A program made the position numbers and the translations under genes. Below, piece after piece: positions 1-6,288 of a stretch of DNA of 8,740 nucleotides. The notes beneath the pieces were generated by a model, which saw only the letters and a program-made list of their open reading frames with translations, made no database searches and was not told where the DNA came from. Each line of letters begins with the position of its first letter. Position 1 is the stretch's first letter. Source of the DNA: Bdellovibrio sp. (lineage in GTDB: Bacteria > Bdellovibrionota > Bdellovibrionia > Bdellovibrionales > Bdellovibrionaceae); NCBI GenBank assembly GCA_019104905.1, contig JAHRXB010000053.1, positions 1-8,740 on the forward strand, in the 5' to 3' direction.

Positions 1-82
1 CCCCTTTTGAAATAGAGAAATTAAGTTTGTTAATGGCACGTCTGGAACCATAGTCTTTGGTGAGATCTCTGACTTGAATCAT
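1..82 (-). CDS. ABC transporter ATP-binding protein, N-terminal fragment
   Basis: Only the first 27 codons are inside the window; the gene continues to the left. The visible protein begins MIQVRDLTKDYG, continues SRRAINKLNFSISKG, and stops just before where a Walker A motif is expected. This is the standard opening of ABC ATPases: a first beta strand, the aromatic A-loop tyrosine (Tyr11) that stacks on adenine, and the G that precedes the E-x-x-x-x-x-G-P-N-G-A-G-K-T segment. The protein would hydrolyse ATP on the cytoplasmic face of a membrane transporter. The substrate cannot be told; the style resembles ABC-2 type exporters. The ATG is supported by the purine-rich GAGAGGAG about 8 nt upstream and by a good promoter at 111-138. 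Family membership is inferred from the N-terminal pattern alone. Confidence 0.75.
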   Translation of the reverse strand, partial: MIQVRDLTKDYGSRRAINKLNFSISKG

Positions 83-110
83 GGTGAATCTCCTCTCAGT
101 TGATCACAAA

Positions 111-138
111 ATTTTAGACTCGCACCCACTCCAGTCAA
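111..138 (-). promoter_or_regulatory. sigma70-type promoter for the ABC transporter gene
   Basis: Read on the minus strand, a -35 box TTGACT (138-133) is followed after 16 nt by a -10 box TAAAAT (116-111); each matches five of six consensus bases. Transcription would start near 104, leaving a leader of about 20 nt that contains the AGGAG ribosome-binding site of the ATPase gene. It is the best promoter match I found in the window. Confidence 0.65.
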
Positions 139-179
139 GGCTAAATTCTATGACGCTGAATTGAAGAGGACGGGCTTCG

Positions 180-203
180 GATTCCCCTTCGCATGGGGAA
201 ATC
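180..203. other. small inverted repeat (hairpin) in the intergenic region
   Basis: GATTCCCC (180-187) can pair with GGGG plus AATC (195-203) with one bulged A, leaving a 7-nt loop. It lies between the ABC promoter and the minus-strand terminator, in DNA without a credible gene. No T-run follows it on either strand, so it does not look like a terminator. Its role is unknown and it may be chance. Confidence 0.3.
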
Positions 204-236
204 TCAAAGAACTGAAGAATGACGGATGATTTGTGC

Positions 237-271
237 AAAAAAAGAAAGCGGCCATCAAAAGCCGCTTTCTT
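237..271 (-). terminator. Rho-independent terminator, minus strand
   Basis: An 11-bp perfect stem (242-252 pairing with 261-271, core GCGGC/GCCGC) closes an 8-nt loop. Read on the minus strand it runs straight into seven T residues (243-237). On the plus strand no T-run follows, so it is directional. It would end minus-strand transcripts coming from the NFACT gene at 539, giving a 3' UTR of about 300 nt that runs antisense through the small ORF at 311-412. It also insulates the ABC transporter promoter downstream. Confidence 0.8.
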
Positions 272-279
272 ATGGATGA

Positions 280-308
280 GAATCCCCTTTTCAACAGAAA
301 GGAGATTC
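280..308 (+). promoter_or_regulatory. hairpin that would cover the ribosome-binding site of the mini-lipoprotein ORF
   Basis: GAATC (280-284) pairs with GATTC (304-308) and CCTTT (286-290) pairs with AAAGG (298-302), separated by one C/A mismatch and closing a 7-nt loop. The right arm contains the AAAGGAG Shine-Dalgarno of the ORF that starts at 311. In a plus-strand transcript beginning upstream of 280, the ribosome-binding site would be base-paired. The pairing is seen in the sequence; a regulatory effect is inference. Confidence 0.4.
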
Positions 309-310
309 TT

Positions 311-412
311 ATGATTGGAACTACACAACGGTGTGGTACTTATCGTCAGTTTAAGAAATTTCTAAAGCTGCTGGTTTTGATTCTGCTTTTGCTTATCACT
401 TCCTGCGGTTAA
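311..412 (+). CDS. 33-residue mini-lipoprotein (signal peptide ending Cys-Gly)
   Basis: A short ORF begins with ATG 7 nt after a strong Shine-Dalgarno (AAAGGAG, 298-304). Its product has a basic N-region (Arg7, Arg12, Lys15, Lys16, Lys19), a hydrophobic run of about ten residues (20-29) and then I-T-S-C-G-stop. ITSC fits the lipobox consensus, so signal peptidase II could cleave before Cys32 and leave a diacylated or triacylated Cys-Gly dipeptide. Such an extreme end is odd. It may be a real micro-lipoprotein, a leader peptide, or the remnant of a longer lipoprotein cut by the TAA at 410. The next in-frame stop follows seven codons later, so read-through adds almost nothing. I recognise no family. 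Its ribosome-binding site sits in a hairpin, and transcripts from the NFACT gene would be antisense to it. Confidence 0.45.
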   Translation: MIGTTQRCGTYRQFKKFLKLLVLILLLLITSCG

Positions 413-538
413 AAAGAATTCATCTCAAAATGATCCATAAGGGCTTAAGACTTCATTTTCGATAAGTTTTGGCTTGTGGGCAAAGTCAGGCTTAAAACCT
501 GGGTGCTTTTTCATGGATGAGGCGGTTTTTGGTGGCCG
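413..538. other. non-coding stretch between the mini-lipoprotein ORF and the NFACT gene
   Basis: I see no credible gene here. A weak dyad CAGG-N7-CCTG lies at about 487-501 and a T-run follows some bases later (TGCTTTTTC), but the 4-bp stem is too short to call a terminator for the plus-strand ORF. On the minus strand this is the start of the 3' untranslated part of the NFACT message. Confidence 0.4.
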
Positions 539-1795
539 CTAACGCAAGGTAAAACTCAAACTCTTTTCCGAATGATACGTGACGCGACCCAGCTTATCCC
601 CTTTGATGGGACGAACAAACCGACACTCCACAATCACCACCGCCACTTTTTGACCGACCATCAAAGATTTCGAGGACAAGGACTCTTTGGCCACCCAGGC
701 TGCGACCTCTTGAATCTCTTCATTGGAAATCAGTTGATCGCGCTGACGGTGAATAATGGCATGAGCCCCAGGATAGTCGCGCAGATGCAACCAATAATCC
801 CAAGCTTTGGCTTGCCTTAAAAGAGCCAGATTATCAGCGGCGGATCTCCCACAATAGGCCAAGGCCCCCGAATCTAAATGCAATTTCCGACCACGCGCCT
901 CCGCCTTACTCATCAAATCAATCAAAGCAGGCTTACTTTGCTTCTCAGAATAGCGGCTCTTCTCAAGTTTTTCGATCTCCTTGAGAAGTTCCGCCAAGCG
1001 TTCTCGCGCGCCCTCTTTTTTGGCTTGAAGCTGCTTGGCTTTGGCAAAACAATTCTCAATATTCCAACTCAATGACTCTTTGACATTCACACAAGGCAGC
1101 AAGTGCTCAGGAACTTGCAGATGCCCCTGGGCTTTCAAGAACTGCCCGGCCTCAGCCCATAGCACAGCCTTGTCGCTCTCGATCTGCTTTTGAATCTCAG
1201 TCAAAGCCTTTCTTTTCTTTTCCAAATCCTTGGTTTTCTGCTTTTCCCACTGTGCCACCGGATCCAAAGAACTTTTCTGTGAAGAACTTTGCGCCGCCAA
1301 CCACTCTTCGTGAATCTCTTCCAAGGTCCGCGGTGCCGGAGGACTTTCCACCGGCGGAGCCGCGCTTAACTCCAGCGGTTTTTCCCATGCAATTTGTTTC
1401 CCTTGCGCTTTCACAAGAACATTACACTGCTTGGGGATCAGACGGATTTCTAACTCACACTCGGTTTGAGAATTCTTCAGCACCATCTGCACCACACGTC
1501 CGTACTGCTCCAACACCTTGAGTTCGGTGAGAAACAAATTCTTTCCGTGGGAATTTAAAAAAAGACTCAAAGGTTTGGACTTGGGCCCCTTTTTGAAGGG
1601 GCATTGATCTTCAAAAAGCAGCATCATCGGGGTGTTCGGAATAAGGTCCAGGAGCACCCAGTAGCGCCGCTCCCCTTGAAAGCCCAAAGCCAGACCTCGG
1701 TCATTGGCCAAAATTTCTTGCAACTGAGCACCGTCTAAAATTGGCGCAAAGTAGGAAACAAAATGCTGAAGTTCTTGCTGAGTCAGGGCTTTCAT
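539..1795 (-). CDS. RqcH-like NFACT family protein, short form
   Basis: The 418-residue product shows a reduced NFACT-N domain (about 8-145), a proline-rich linker (146-156), a helical coiled-coil part (158-283) and a C-terminal NFACT-R domain (300-418). NFACT-R is clear from CGRSAADN (315-322), YWLHLRDYPGAH (334-345) and the final KLGRVTYHSEKSL (401-413). The segment around AGQFLKAQG (216-224) and Asn248 matches the conserved part that precedes the coiled coil in RqcH. Family members such as RqcH and Rqc2 bind the obstructed 50S subunit and recruit tRNA to tag stalled nascent chains. This copy is much shorter than the usual roughly 570 residues and seems to lack the helix-hairpin-helix part. 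Where RqcH has the Asp-Arg pair needed for tailing, my alignment by eye gives Gly99-Arg100, so tailing activity is uncertain. The ATG at 1795 has a weak AGGA just upstream. The gene diverges from the small gene at 1878. Confidence 0.85.
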   Translation of the reverse strand: MKALTQQELQHFVSYFAPILDGAQLQEILANDRGLALGFQGERRYWVLLDLIPNTPMMLLFEDQCPFKKGPKSKPLSLFLNSHGKNLFLTELKVLEQYGRVVQMVLKNSQTECELEIRLIPKQCNVLVKAQGKQIAWEKPLELSAAPPVESPPAPRTLEEIHEEWLAAQSSSQKSSLDPVAQWEKQKTKDLEKKRKALTEIQKQIESDKAVLWAEAGQFLKAQGHLQVPEHLLPCVNVKESLSWNIENCFAKAKQLQAKKEGARERLAELLKEIEKLEKSRYSEKQSKPALIDLMSKAEARGRKLHLDSGALAYCGRSAADNLALLRQAKAWDYWLHLRDYPGAHAIIHRQRDQLISNEEIQEVAAWVAKESLSSKSLMVGQKVAVVIVECRFVRPIKGDKLGRVTYHSEKSLSFTLR

Positions 1796-1825
1796 AGGTC
1801 CTATTCTGTCATCCTTTGGGCCAAA

Positions 1826-1854
1826 TTTCTATGGGTGATGCTTAGGTTCGTAAA
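1826..1854 (-). promoter_or_regulatory. possible promoter for the NFACT gene
   Basis: On the minus strand TTTACG (1854-1849) and TAGAAA (1831-1826) are 17 nt apart, each with four of six consensus matches, and would start transcription about 25 nt before the NFACT ATG. The 82-nt gap between this gene and the divergent small gene must hold promoters for at least one of them. I found no convincing plus-strand promoter here. Confidence 0.3.
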
Positions 1855-1877
1855 CAGAACTCCGATAGTTAAAATGT

Positions 1878-2147
1878 ATGAATACAGATATTTTAATCAA
1901 AATCGTCGAGTCCCAACTGCAAGAGACCTCCAACATGAGAGAAAAGACCCCTGAGTTTATTCGCAAAGTGGTCCATCTTTATACCCTCCAGTTGATGAAG
2001 CTGGGAAATATCCCTCTCGATTTTATGGAAGACGTGATCTCCGATATCGAAGCCGAAACCGTTGAGATCTATCGCAAGAAAACCTACGGTTTTTTGACAC
2101 TGGAAGAGTACCGCCGCCACAAGTTCCGTCAAAAAGACGACAACTAA
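1878..2147 (+). CDS. hypothetical protein, 89 residues
   Basis: I do not recognise this protein. It is predicted to be mostly helical and rich in charged residues, with no signal peptide, membrane segment or cysteine cluster. Residues 22-65 look like two amphipathic helices, and the C-terminus (YRRHKFRQKDDN) is basic. Codon use (many GAA, ATC, CGC and AAG codons with synonymous third positions) is like the other genes here, which favours this strand over the overlapping minus-strand frame. The ATG at 1878 has no clear Shine-Dalgarno; an in-frame ATG at 1935 (residue 20), with AAGAG about 10 nt upstream, is an alternative start. The stop TAA (2145-2147) interlocks with the stop of the converging methyltransferase gene, so neither gene can have a private terminator in between. 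Confidence 0.65.
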   Translation: MNTDILIKIVESQLQETSNMREKTPEFIRKVVHLYTLQLMKLGNIPLDFMEDVISDIEAETVEIYRKKTYGFLTLEEYRRHKFRQKDDN

Positions 2148-3037
2148 GATTTTTCAATCACGGCAAAGTATAACGGCCCAAAACCGCAATGATCCGGCAA
2201 GTAGGCCACGCCAAATTCCGTTCTTTCCCCACCGACCCCCAAGGGCGCCTCTAAAAGCTTCACCGCATCCTTCTTCTTTTTTAAAAGCTTGCGTACCACT
2301 TCATCATTTTCTGCAGGGCTGATGGAGCAGGTCGAATAAACAATACGCCCCCCAGAACGCACCGCCAAAAGCGCCGCACTCAGAAGAGAATACTGTCGCG
2401 CGGCCAGATGCTCGGTTCGCCGAGGACTCCACTCCTCTTGAGCTGCCTTGTTCTCAAGAATATGGCGCTCGCCCGAACAAGGGGCATCCAACAAAACTCG
2501 GTCGAAACTTCCGGGCTCTTTCAAACCAAATTGCACGCCGTCTTTTCCCGTCACCCACACACGATCTCGAATCGAACGTGGTACGTACTGTTGAATCACT
2601 TTTTTAAGTCTTTCCCGCCGTTCGGGAGACAAATCATTACAGAAGATCTCGCCCTCTTCTTTCAGCGCTTCGATCATCACCAAACTTTTCCCCCCGGGGG
2701 CGGCACACATATCTAAAACGCGATCCCCGGCCTGAACATCCAAGGCCCTGGCCACCATGACACTGGCCGGATCCATAATATAAACATCCAACAACTCGTC
2801 GGGATTGCGCTCGGGTTGACAGGTTTCTCCTGCGGGAATCCAAAAACACCCCGGCAACTCAGCCTTCTGAGGAAACACGCTCCATTTTTTTGTTTGCAGA
2901 TCCTCTATCAGACTTAAACTGTTCTGGCGGGCCACCTGCTGTTCCGACTTCATCAACGCCGCAAAGAGGTTGGGCCACCGAGCCCCATAGATTTTTTCAA
3001 AATGTGTGTAAAAGGGATGAGACGCTGAAAACTCCAT
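2144..3037 (-). CDS. NSUN4-like RsmB/NOP2-family RNA cytosine-C5 methyltransferase
   Basis: A 297-residue SAM-dependent m5C RNA methyltransferase. SAM-binding motif I is VLDMCAAPGGK (107-117), and Asp135 lies in the second strand's acidic position. Motif IV is DAPCSGERH (184-192) with the cysteine (187) that releases the product. Motif VI is YSTCS (234-238) with the nucleophilic Cys237. The E/D-R-H after motif IV, the IRD at 156-158 before it, the C-terminal GFGPLYF (285-291) and an N-terminal region of the type FYxHFxxxxGxxWP resemble NSUN4, the enzyme that methylates mitochondrial small-subunit rRNA, more than RsmB or RsmF. There is no separate NusB-like or PUA domain. The target is probably rRNA (inference). 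The ATG at 3037 lacks a strong Shine-Dalgarno; an in-frame GTG 33 nt upstream is possible. The gene lies 53 nt after the ligase-polymerase gene and probably shares its transcript. Confidence 0.85.
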   Translation of the reverse strand: MEFSASHPFYTHFEKIYGARWPNLFAALMKSEQQVARQNSLSLIEDLQTKKWSVFPQKAELPGCFWIPAGETCQPERNPDELLDVYIMDPASVMVARALDVQAGDRVLDMCAAPGGKSLVMIEALKEEGEIFCNDLSPERRERLKKVIQQYVPRSIRDRVWVTGKDGVQFGLKEPGSFDRVLLDAPCSGERHILENKAAQEEWSPRRTEHLAARQYSLLSAALLAVRSGGRIVYSTCSISPAENDEVVRKLLKKKKDAVKLLEAPLGVGGERTEFGVAYLPDHCGFGPLYFAVIEKS

Positions 3038-3090
3038 GGAGATATTTTGAACTGAGCCCCTTCGAGAGTCACGACGAATGAGCGACGCAC

Positions 3091-4929
3091 TTAGGCGGGA
3101 CTGAGAATGGAAATCCGTGGAGCTTCTTTAAAAAAATCACGCCAGGGATCCGTCTTGCGCTGTTTTAAATGTTTATAAGTTTTAGCCACCGTGTACTGAT
3201 CGCCCCGTTTGGTTTTGCCAAGGTCCCGCCAAGACAAAGGAAGAGCCACACTGCTCAGCTCACGGGCTCGCAAAGAGTAGGGCGCTACGAACGTGGCTCC
3301 TCGCTCATTACGAAAATAGTCTAAGAAGATCTTCCCCTCGCGCGCGGCTTTGGACATAGAAAGGGTGTAACGTTCAGGATGACGACTTTTCATTTCGTAA
3401 GCCAAAGTCCGAGCAAAACTTTTTATCTGCTTCCAACTGTATACCGGAGCAATCGGCACGTGCACATGCACTCCCTTTCCACCGGAAAGTTTCACAAAAC
3501 TCTTTAATCCCAAATGCGATAAAATTTGTCGAAACTCTTCCGCCGCCTCGATGATTCGTTTCCAAGGAACCCCCGGCCCTGGATCAAAATCCATCACCAC
3601 CTGATCCGGGTGCTCGACACTGTCAGCACAAGAACCCCACGCATGAAACTCAAGAACTCTCATTTGCGACAAAGACCCCAGTCCCTCTTTCGAAGCGATG
3701 GCCAGATAGGTCTCAACTTTTCCTTTTTCTTTAATCCGAATCGGCAAAACAGCTTCAGGCACTTTGCCCGAAAGATGCTTCTGAAAAAAACATTTCTTCG
3801 CCCCCTCAGGACAACGCAAAAGACTTAAAGGACGATTGGTAATATGGGGCAAAATCCAAGACGCCACATCCTGATAATAGCGCGCGACCTGAAGTTTGGT
3901 CAGTCCTTCCTTGGCATAAACTAAATCGGTCGGATTGGTAATCCTCAAAAGCGGAGAGCCGAGCTCTTCACGCTGAATTTCTCGAGAGGACTTATCTTCA
4001 CGAAGGCCGTGAAACACAGCCATTCTTAAAAGATGATCGGCGGTCCAGTTTGCGAAAGTGACCTCCGCAACAAGATCTGGCTTCACCCAATGAAGTCCCT
4101 TTTCGCGAGGTGATTTCAATTGAAAAGGTGAATTTCTTCGCTCTCGCCTTTTAAGCTGTCCCTTCAACTCTTTGAGGGTCTGCTCACTGTAACCAGTCCC
4201 CACCTTGCCGACATAACGAAGTTGTTCATCCTCATAAACGCCCACCAATAAGGCCCCAAAATCACTTCGAGCCCCTGTCGAATAACCTCCAATGACAAAT
4301 TCTTGGCGCAGATGACATTTGCACTTCAACCATTGAGAACTTCGTCCAGAATTATAGGAGGAATTTATTTCTTTCGAGACAATTCCCTCCAGTCCATAGG
4401 CACAAGCCGATCTGAATAAGGCTTTCCCCTGCCCCCGGATGTGATCACTGTAGCGAACTCTCCCCTTCGGCAGAGAGTTCAAAGTTTTTTTCAGCCACTC
4501 TTTTCGCTCTTGCAACGGCTGATCTCGGAGGTCCCTGCCCTCCAAGAACGGGAGATCAAAAAGGTAATAATAAAGATGTTGCGATTCTCCCTTGTGCAAA
4601 GCCTCCTGCAATTTATGAAAGTGACTTCGTCCCTCGTGATCCAACCAAACCACTTCTCCATCCAAAATGGCATTATGCACAGAAAGGCCCTTCAATTCCT
4701 TCACTAACAGAGGAAACTTCACTGACCAATCCAGCCCCCCTCGACTGAAAAGACGAATCTTCTTATTCTCGATATGAGCCTGAATGCGATAGCCATCCCA
4801 CTTCACCTCATGAACCCACTCTGAACCCGTGGGCGGATCTTTGACAAGTTCCGCCAGAGCAGGTTCGATAAAGCGAGGAGGTTTTTTGAAATGTTTAGGC
4901 GGATTTAGATATTTCGTGGGGCCTGGCAT
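3091..4929 (-). CDS. ligD: LigD ligase-polymerase protein (LIG-POL, lacking the phosphoesterase domain)
   Basis: This 612-residue protein joins two catalytic domains of bacterial non-homologous end joining. The ATP-dependent ligase (about 18-325) has motif I EVKWDGYR with the AMP-accepting Lys43, motif III ILDGEVVW (88-95), motif IV EGIVSKE (181-187) and motif V WLKCKC (200-205). The OB-fold half includes YVGKVGTG (239-246) and ADHLLRMAVFHGLRED. The polymerase/primase domain (about 330-600) has the metal-binding pair in VMDFDPGPG (445-453; Asp447, Asp449), SGGKGVHVHVP (482-492) and the third metal aspartate in FLDYFRNERGATFVAPYS. It would fill gaps with (ribo)nucleotides and seal breaks held by Ku. 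The LIG-then-POL order follows the Pseudomonas-type LigD, but the N-terminal PE domain is a separate gene whose end overlaps this start by 35 nt in another frame. An in-frame stop lies six codons upstream of the ATG, and Shine-Dalgarno support is weak, so translational coupling is likely. Confidence 0.93.
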   Translation of the reverse strand: MPGPTKYLNPPKHFKKPPRFIEPALAELVKDPPTGSEWVHEVKWDGYRIQAHIENKKIRLFSRGGLDWSVKFPLLVKELKGLSVHNAILDGEVVWLDHEGRSHFHKLQEALHKGESQHLYYYLFDLPFLEGRDLRDQPLQERKEWLKKTLNSLPKGRVRYSDHIRGQGKALFRSACAYGLEGIVSKEINSSYNSGRSSQWLKCKCHLRQEFVIGGYSTGARSDFGALLVGVYEDEQLRYVGKVGTGYSEQTLKELKGQLKRRERRNSPFQLKSPREKGLHWVKPDLVAEVTFANWTADHLLRMAVFHGLREDKSSREIQREELGSPLLRITNPTDLVYAKEGLTKLQVARYYQDVASWILPHITNRPLSLLRCPEGAKKCFFQKHLSGKVPEAVLPIRIKEKGKVETYLAIASKEGLGSLSQMRVLEFHAWGSCADSVEHPDQVVMDFDPGPGVPWKRIIEAAEEFRQILSHLGLKSFVKLSGGKGVHVHVPIAPVYSWKQIKSFARTLAYEMKSRHPERYTLSMSKAAREGKIFLDYFRNERGATFVAPYSLRARELSSVALPLSWRDLGKTKRGDQYTVAKTYKHLKQRKTDPWRDFFKEAPRISILSPA

Positions 4930-5416
4930 ACTCGTCGGACTTTTTGATTAACAGCCACTGAGATTTTTTTCCCGCCGCTCGTTGTGTCTTAATCAGCACC
5001 CAACTGCCAAAAAGCTTTTTTCCGCGAAGTTTAAACTCAAGATGCCCCTTCTTCAAACCCTGACGTGCGCTCCCCACAGGTTCCCACGTCCCTGTATCCC
5101 AGATGCGCACAGTGCCAGCCCCATACTGCCCTTGAGGAATGACCCCTTCAAAATGTCCGTAAGATAAAGGATGATCCTCCACCTCCACAGCCAGGCGTTT
5201 CACCTTAGGATCCAAGGAAATCCCTTTGGGAATAGCCCAGCTTTTCAGGACTCCGTTTAACTCCAAACGAAAATCGTAATGCAAATGAGATGCGTGATGT
5301 TCTTGAACCACAAACATCAACGGCGAGGTCTTCTTGGGGGATTTAGATTTCTTTTTATGCAGAGGCTCTGGAGAAACCTTCAGATCTCGTTTTTTAATAT
5401 ACTCATGAAGAGGCAT
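4895..5416 (-). CDS. ligD: LigD 3'-phosphoesterase (PE) domain as a stand-alone protein
   Basis: This 173-residue protein corresponds to the phosphoesterase domain of LigD, a manganese-dependent enzyme that removes 3' ribonucleosides and 3' phosphates from DNA ends before ligation. Active-site residues known from the Pseudomonas domain can be placed: Arg10, Asp11 and Glu17 in the N-terminal segment, His40 and His46 in HHASHLHYDFR with Asp48 and Arg50, and His82 in VEDHPL. The glycine-rich IPQGQYGAGTV (93-103) and WLLIKK (154-159) are also typical. A lysine-rich linker (21-29) separates the two parts. The ATG directly abuts the Ku stop codon (TAG-ATG), with a strong AAGGAGGG inside the Ku coding sequence. 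The 3' end overlaps the ligase-polymerase ORF. All active-site positions are present, so the domain should be active and work with Ku and the LIG-POL protein. Confidence 0.92.
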   Translation of the reverse strand: MPLHEYIKKRDLKVSPEPLHKKKSKSPKKTSPLMFVVQEHHASHLHYDFRLELNGVLKSWAIPKGISLDPKVKRLAVEVEDHPLSYGHFEGVIPQGQYGAGTVRIWDTGTWEPVGSARQGLKKGHLEFKLRGKKLFGSWVLIKTQRAAGKKSQWLLIKKSDEYARPHEISKSA

Positions 5417-6268
5417 CTAAGCCCTCCTTCTGCCGGTTGAGCTTTTTGGGGCCACAGAGGTCTTCTTCGTGTGACGAGACTCTAAACTTCTTCTTAAGAG
5501 TGGCAAAAGATCGATCACATTGGAAGACTCCTCGGCCATTTCAGGTTTTTCAGGTTCCTCAACAAACTGCCCCTTCCCTTGTTTTACTTTGGCTTTGATA
5601 CGTTTCATGATGTCATCGTAATAAGTGTCTTTATATTTCTCGGGTCTCCACTTCGACGTCATTCCTTTAATCAAATCTTCCGCCATCTTGAGTTCACGCG
5701 GGTTAAAGGTGATGCGTTTATTCACTTCATGAAGGTAATCCACCTCATTCACTTCTTTCACCTCATGAGCAAACCGAAGAAGTTCCAGAATCAGATAGTC
5801 CCCGCGGGGCATGATCATGGCCAAATGCTGTTTGGTCCGGATGACGATCTTACCCACGGCCACTTTTCGAGTATCCTTCAAAGCCTCTCGCAATAAAAAG
5901 TAACCCTTTTCTGCCCCCTTTTGAGGAGCCAGATAATAGGGCTTTTCAAATAACATCGTGTCGATTTCTTCAAGTAGAACAAAATCTTCGATATCGATTG
6001 TTTTGCTGGCTTTGACGTTGGCCTTTTCAAAATCGACATCATTCATAATCACAAACTGACCGGATTTATACTCAAAACCTTTCACAATTCTTTTGTAGGG
6101 AACTTCTTTTCCCGTCTTGGCGTTGATTTTTTGGTATTTGATATGTGCCAAATCTTTTTCATCCAAAAGGGAAAAGTGCAGTTCCTTATCCTCTTGAGCA
6201 CTTTGCAAGGTGACCGGAATATTCAGAAGACCGAAGCTGATCGTGCCTTTCCATATATTAGACCTCAT
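5417..6268 (-). CDS. ku: Ku, DNA end-binding protein of non-homologous end joining
   Basis: A 283-residue bacterial Ku, close to the usual length. It forms a homodimeric ring that threads onto double-strand-break ends and recruits LigD. The Ku core starts at once with RSNIWKGTISFGLLNIPV (2-19). The beta-barrel carries YKRIVKGFEY and the middle has MLFEKPYYLAPQKGAEKGY. HLAMIMPRGDYLILELLR and the PRELKMAEDLI helix follow. The short C-terminal part ends with the conserved NVIDLLPLLRRSLE (about 250-263) and a basic tail finishing RRRA, a region known in bacterial Ku to help LigD binding and DNA retention. I chose the ATG at 6268 because GGGAGG sits 4 nt upstream and homology begins there. The frame is open 32 codons further up (to 6364), but that stretch has no Ku character and overlaps the promoter region. 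The phosphoesterase gene follows with no gap. Confidence 0.95.
   Translation of the reverse strand: MRSNIWKGTISFGLLNIPVTLQSAQEDKELHFSLLDEKDLAHIKYQKINAKTGKEVPYKRIVKGFEYKSGQFVIMNDVDFEKANVKASKTIDIEDFVLLEEIDTMLFEKPYYLAPQKGAEKGYFLLREALKDTRKVAVGKIVIRTKQHLAMIMPRGDYLILELLRFAHEVKEVNEVDYLHEVNKRITFNPRELKMAEDLIKGMTSKWRPEKYKDTYYDDIMKRIKAKVKQGKGQFVEEPEKPEMAEESSNVIDLLPLLRRSLESRHTKKTSVAPKSSTGRRRA
5422..5429 (-). promoter_or_regulatory. strong ribosome-binding site of the PE gene, inside the ku tail
   Basis: AAGGAGGG lies 5 nt before the PE start codon and is written by the last arginine codons of Ku (AGA-AGG-AGG), so the basic Ku tail doubles as the Shine-Dalgarno. With the stop and start codons adjacent, it fixes the PE start and suggests coupled translation. 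Confidence 0.7.
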
Positions 6269-6288
6269 AAAGCCTCCCGTTCTTTTCA

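Noticed and set aside
104..328. 74-codon minus-strand frame between the ABC gene and the mini-lipoprotein
   Set aside because: It runs across a strong terminator and the ABC promoter, has no ribosome-binding site and no recognisable protein features.
878..1521. Plus-strand open frames inside the NFACT gene
   Set aside because: They lie wholly within a well-supported coding region, lack ribosome-binding sites and show no domains.
1893..2132. 79-codon minus-strand frame opposite the small hypothetical gene
   Set aside because: The plus-strand frame has better codon use and ends neatly against its neighbour; the minus frame looks like its shadow.
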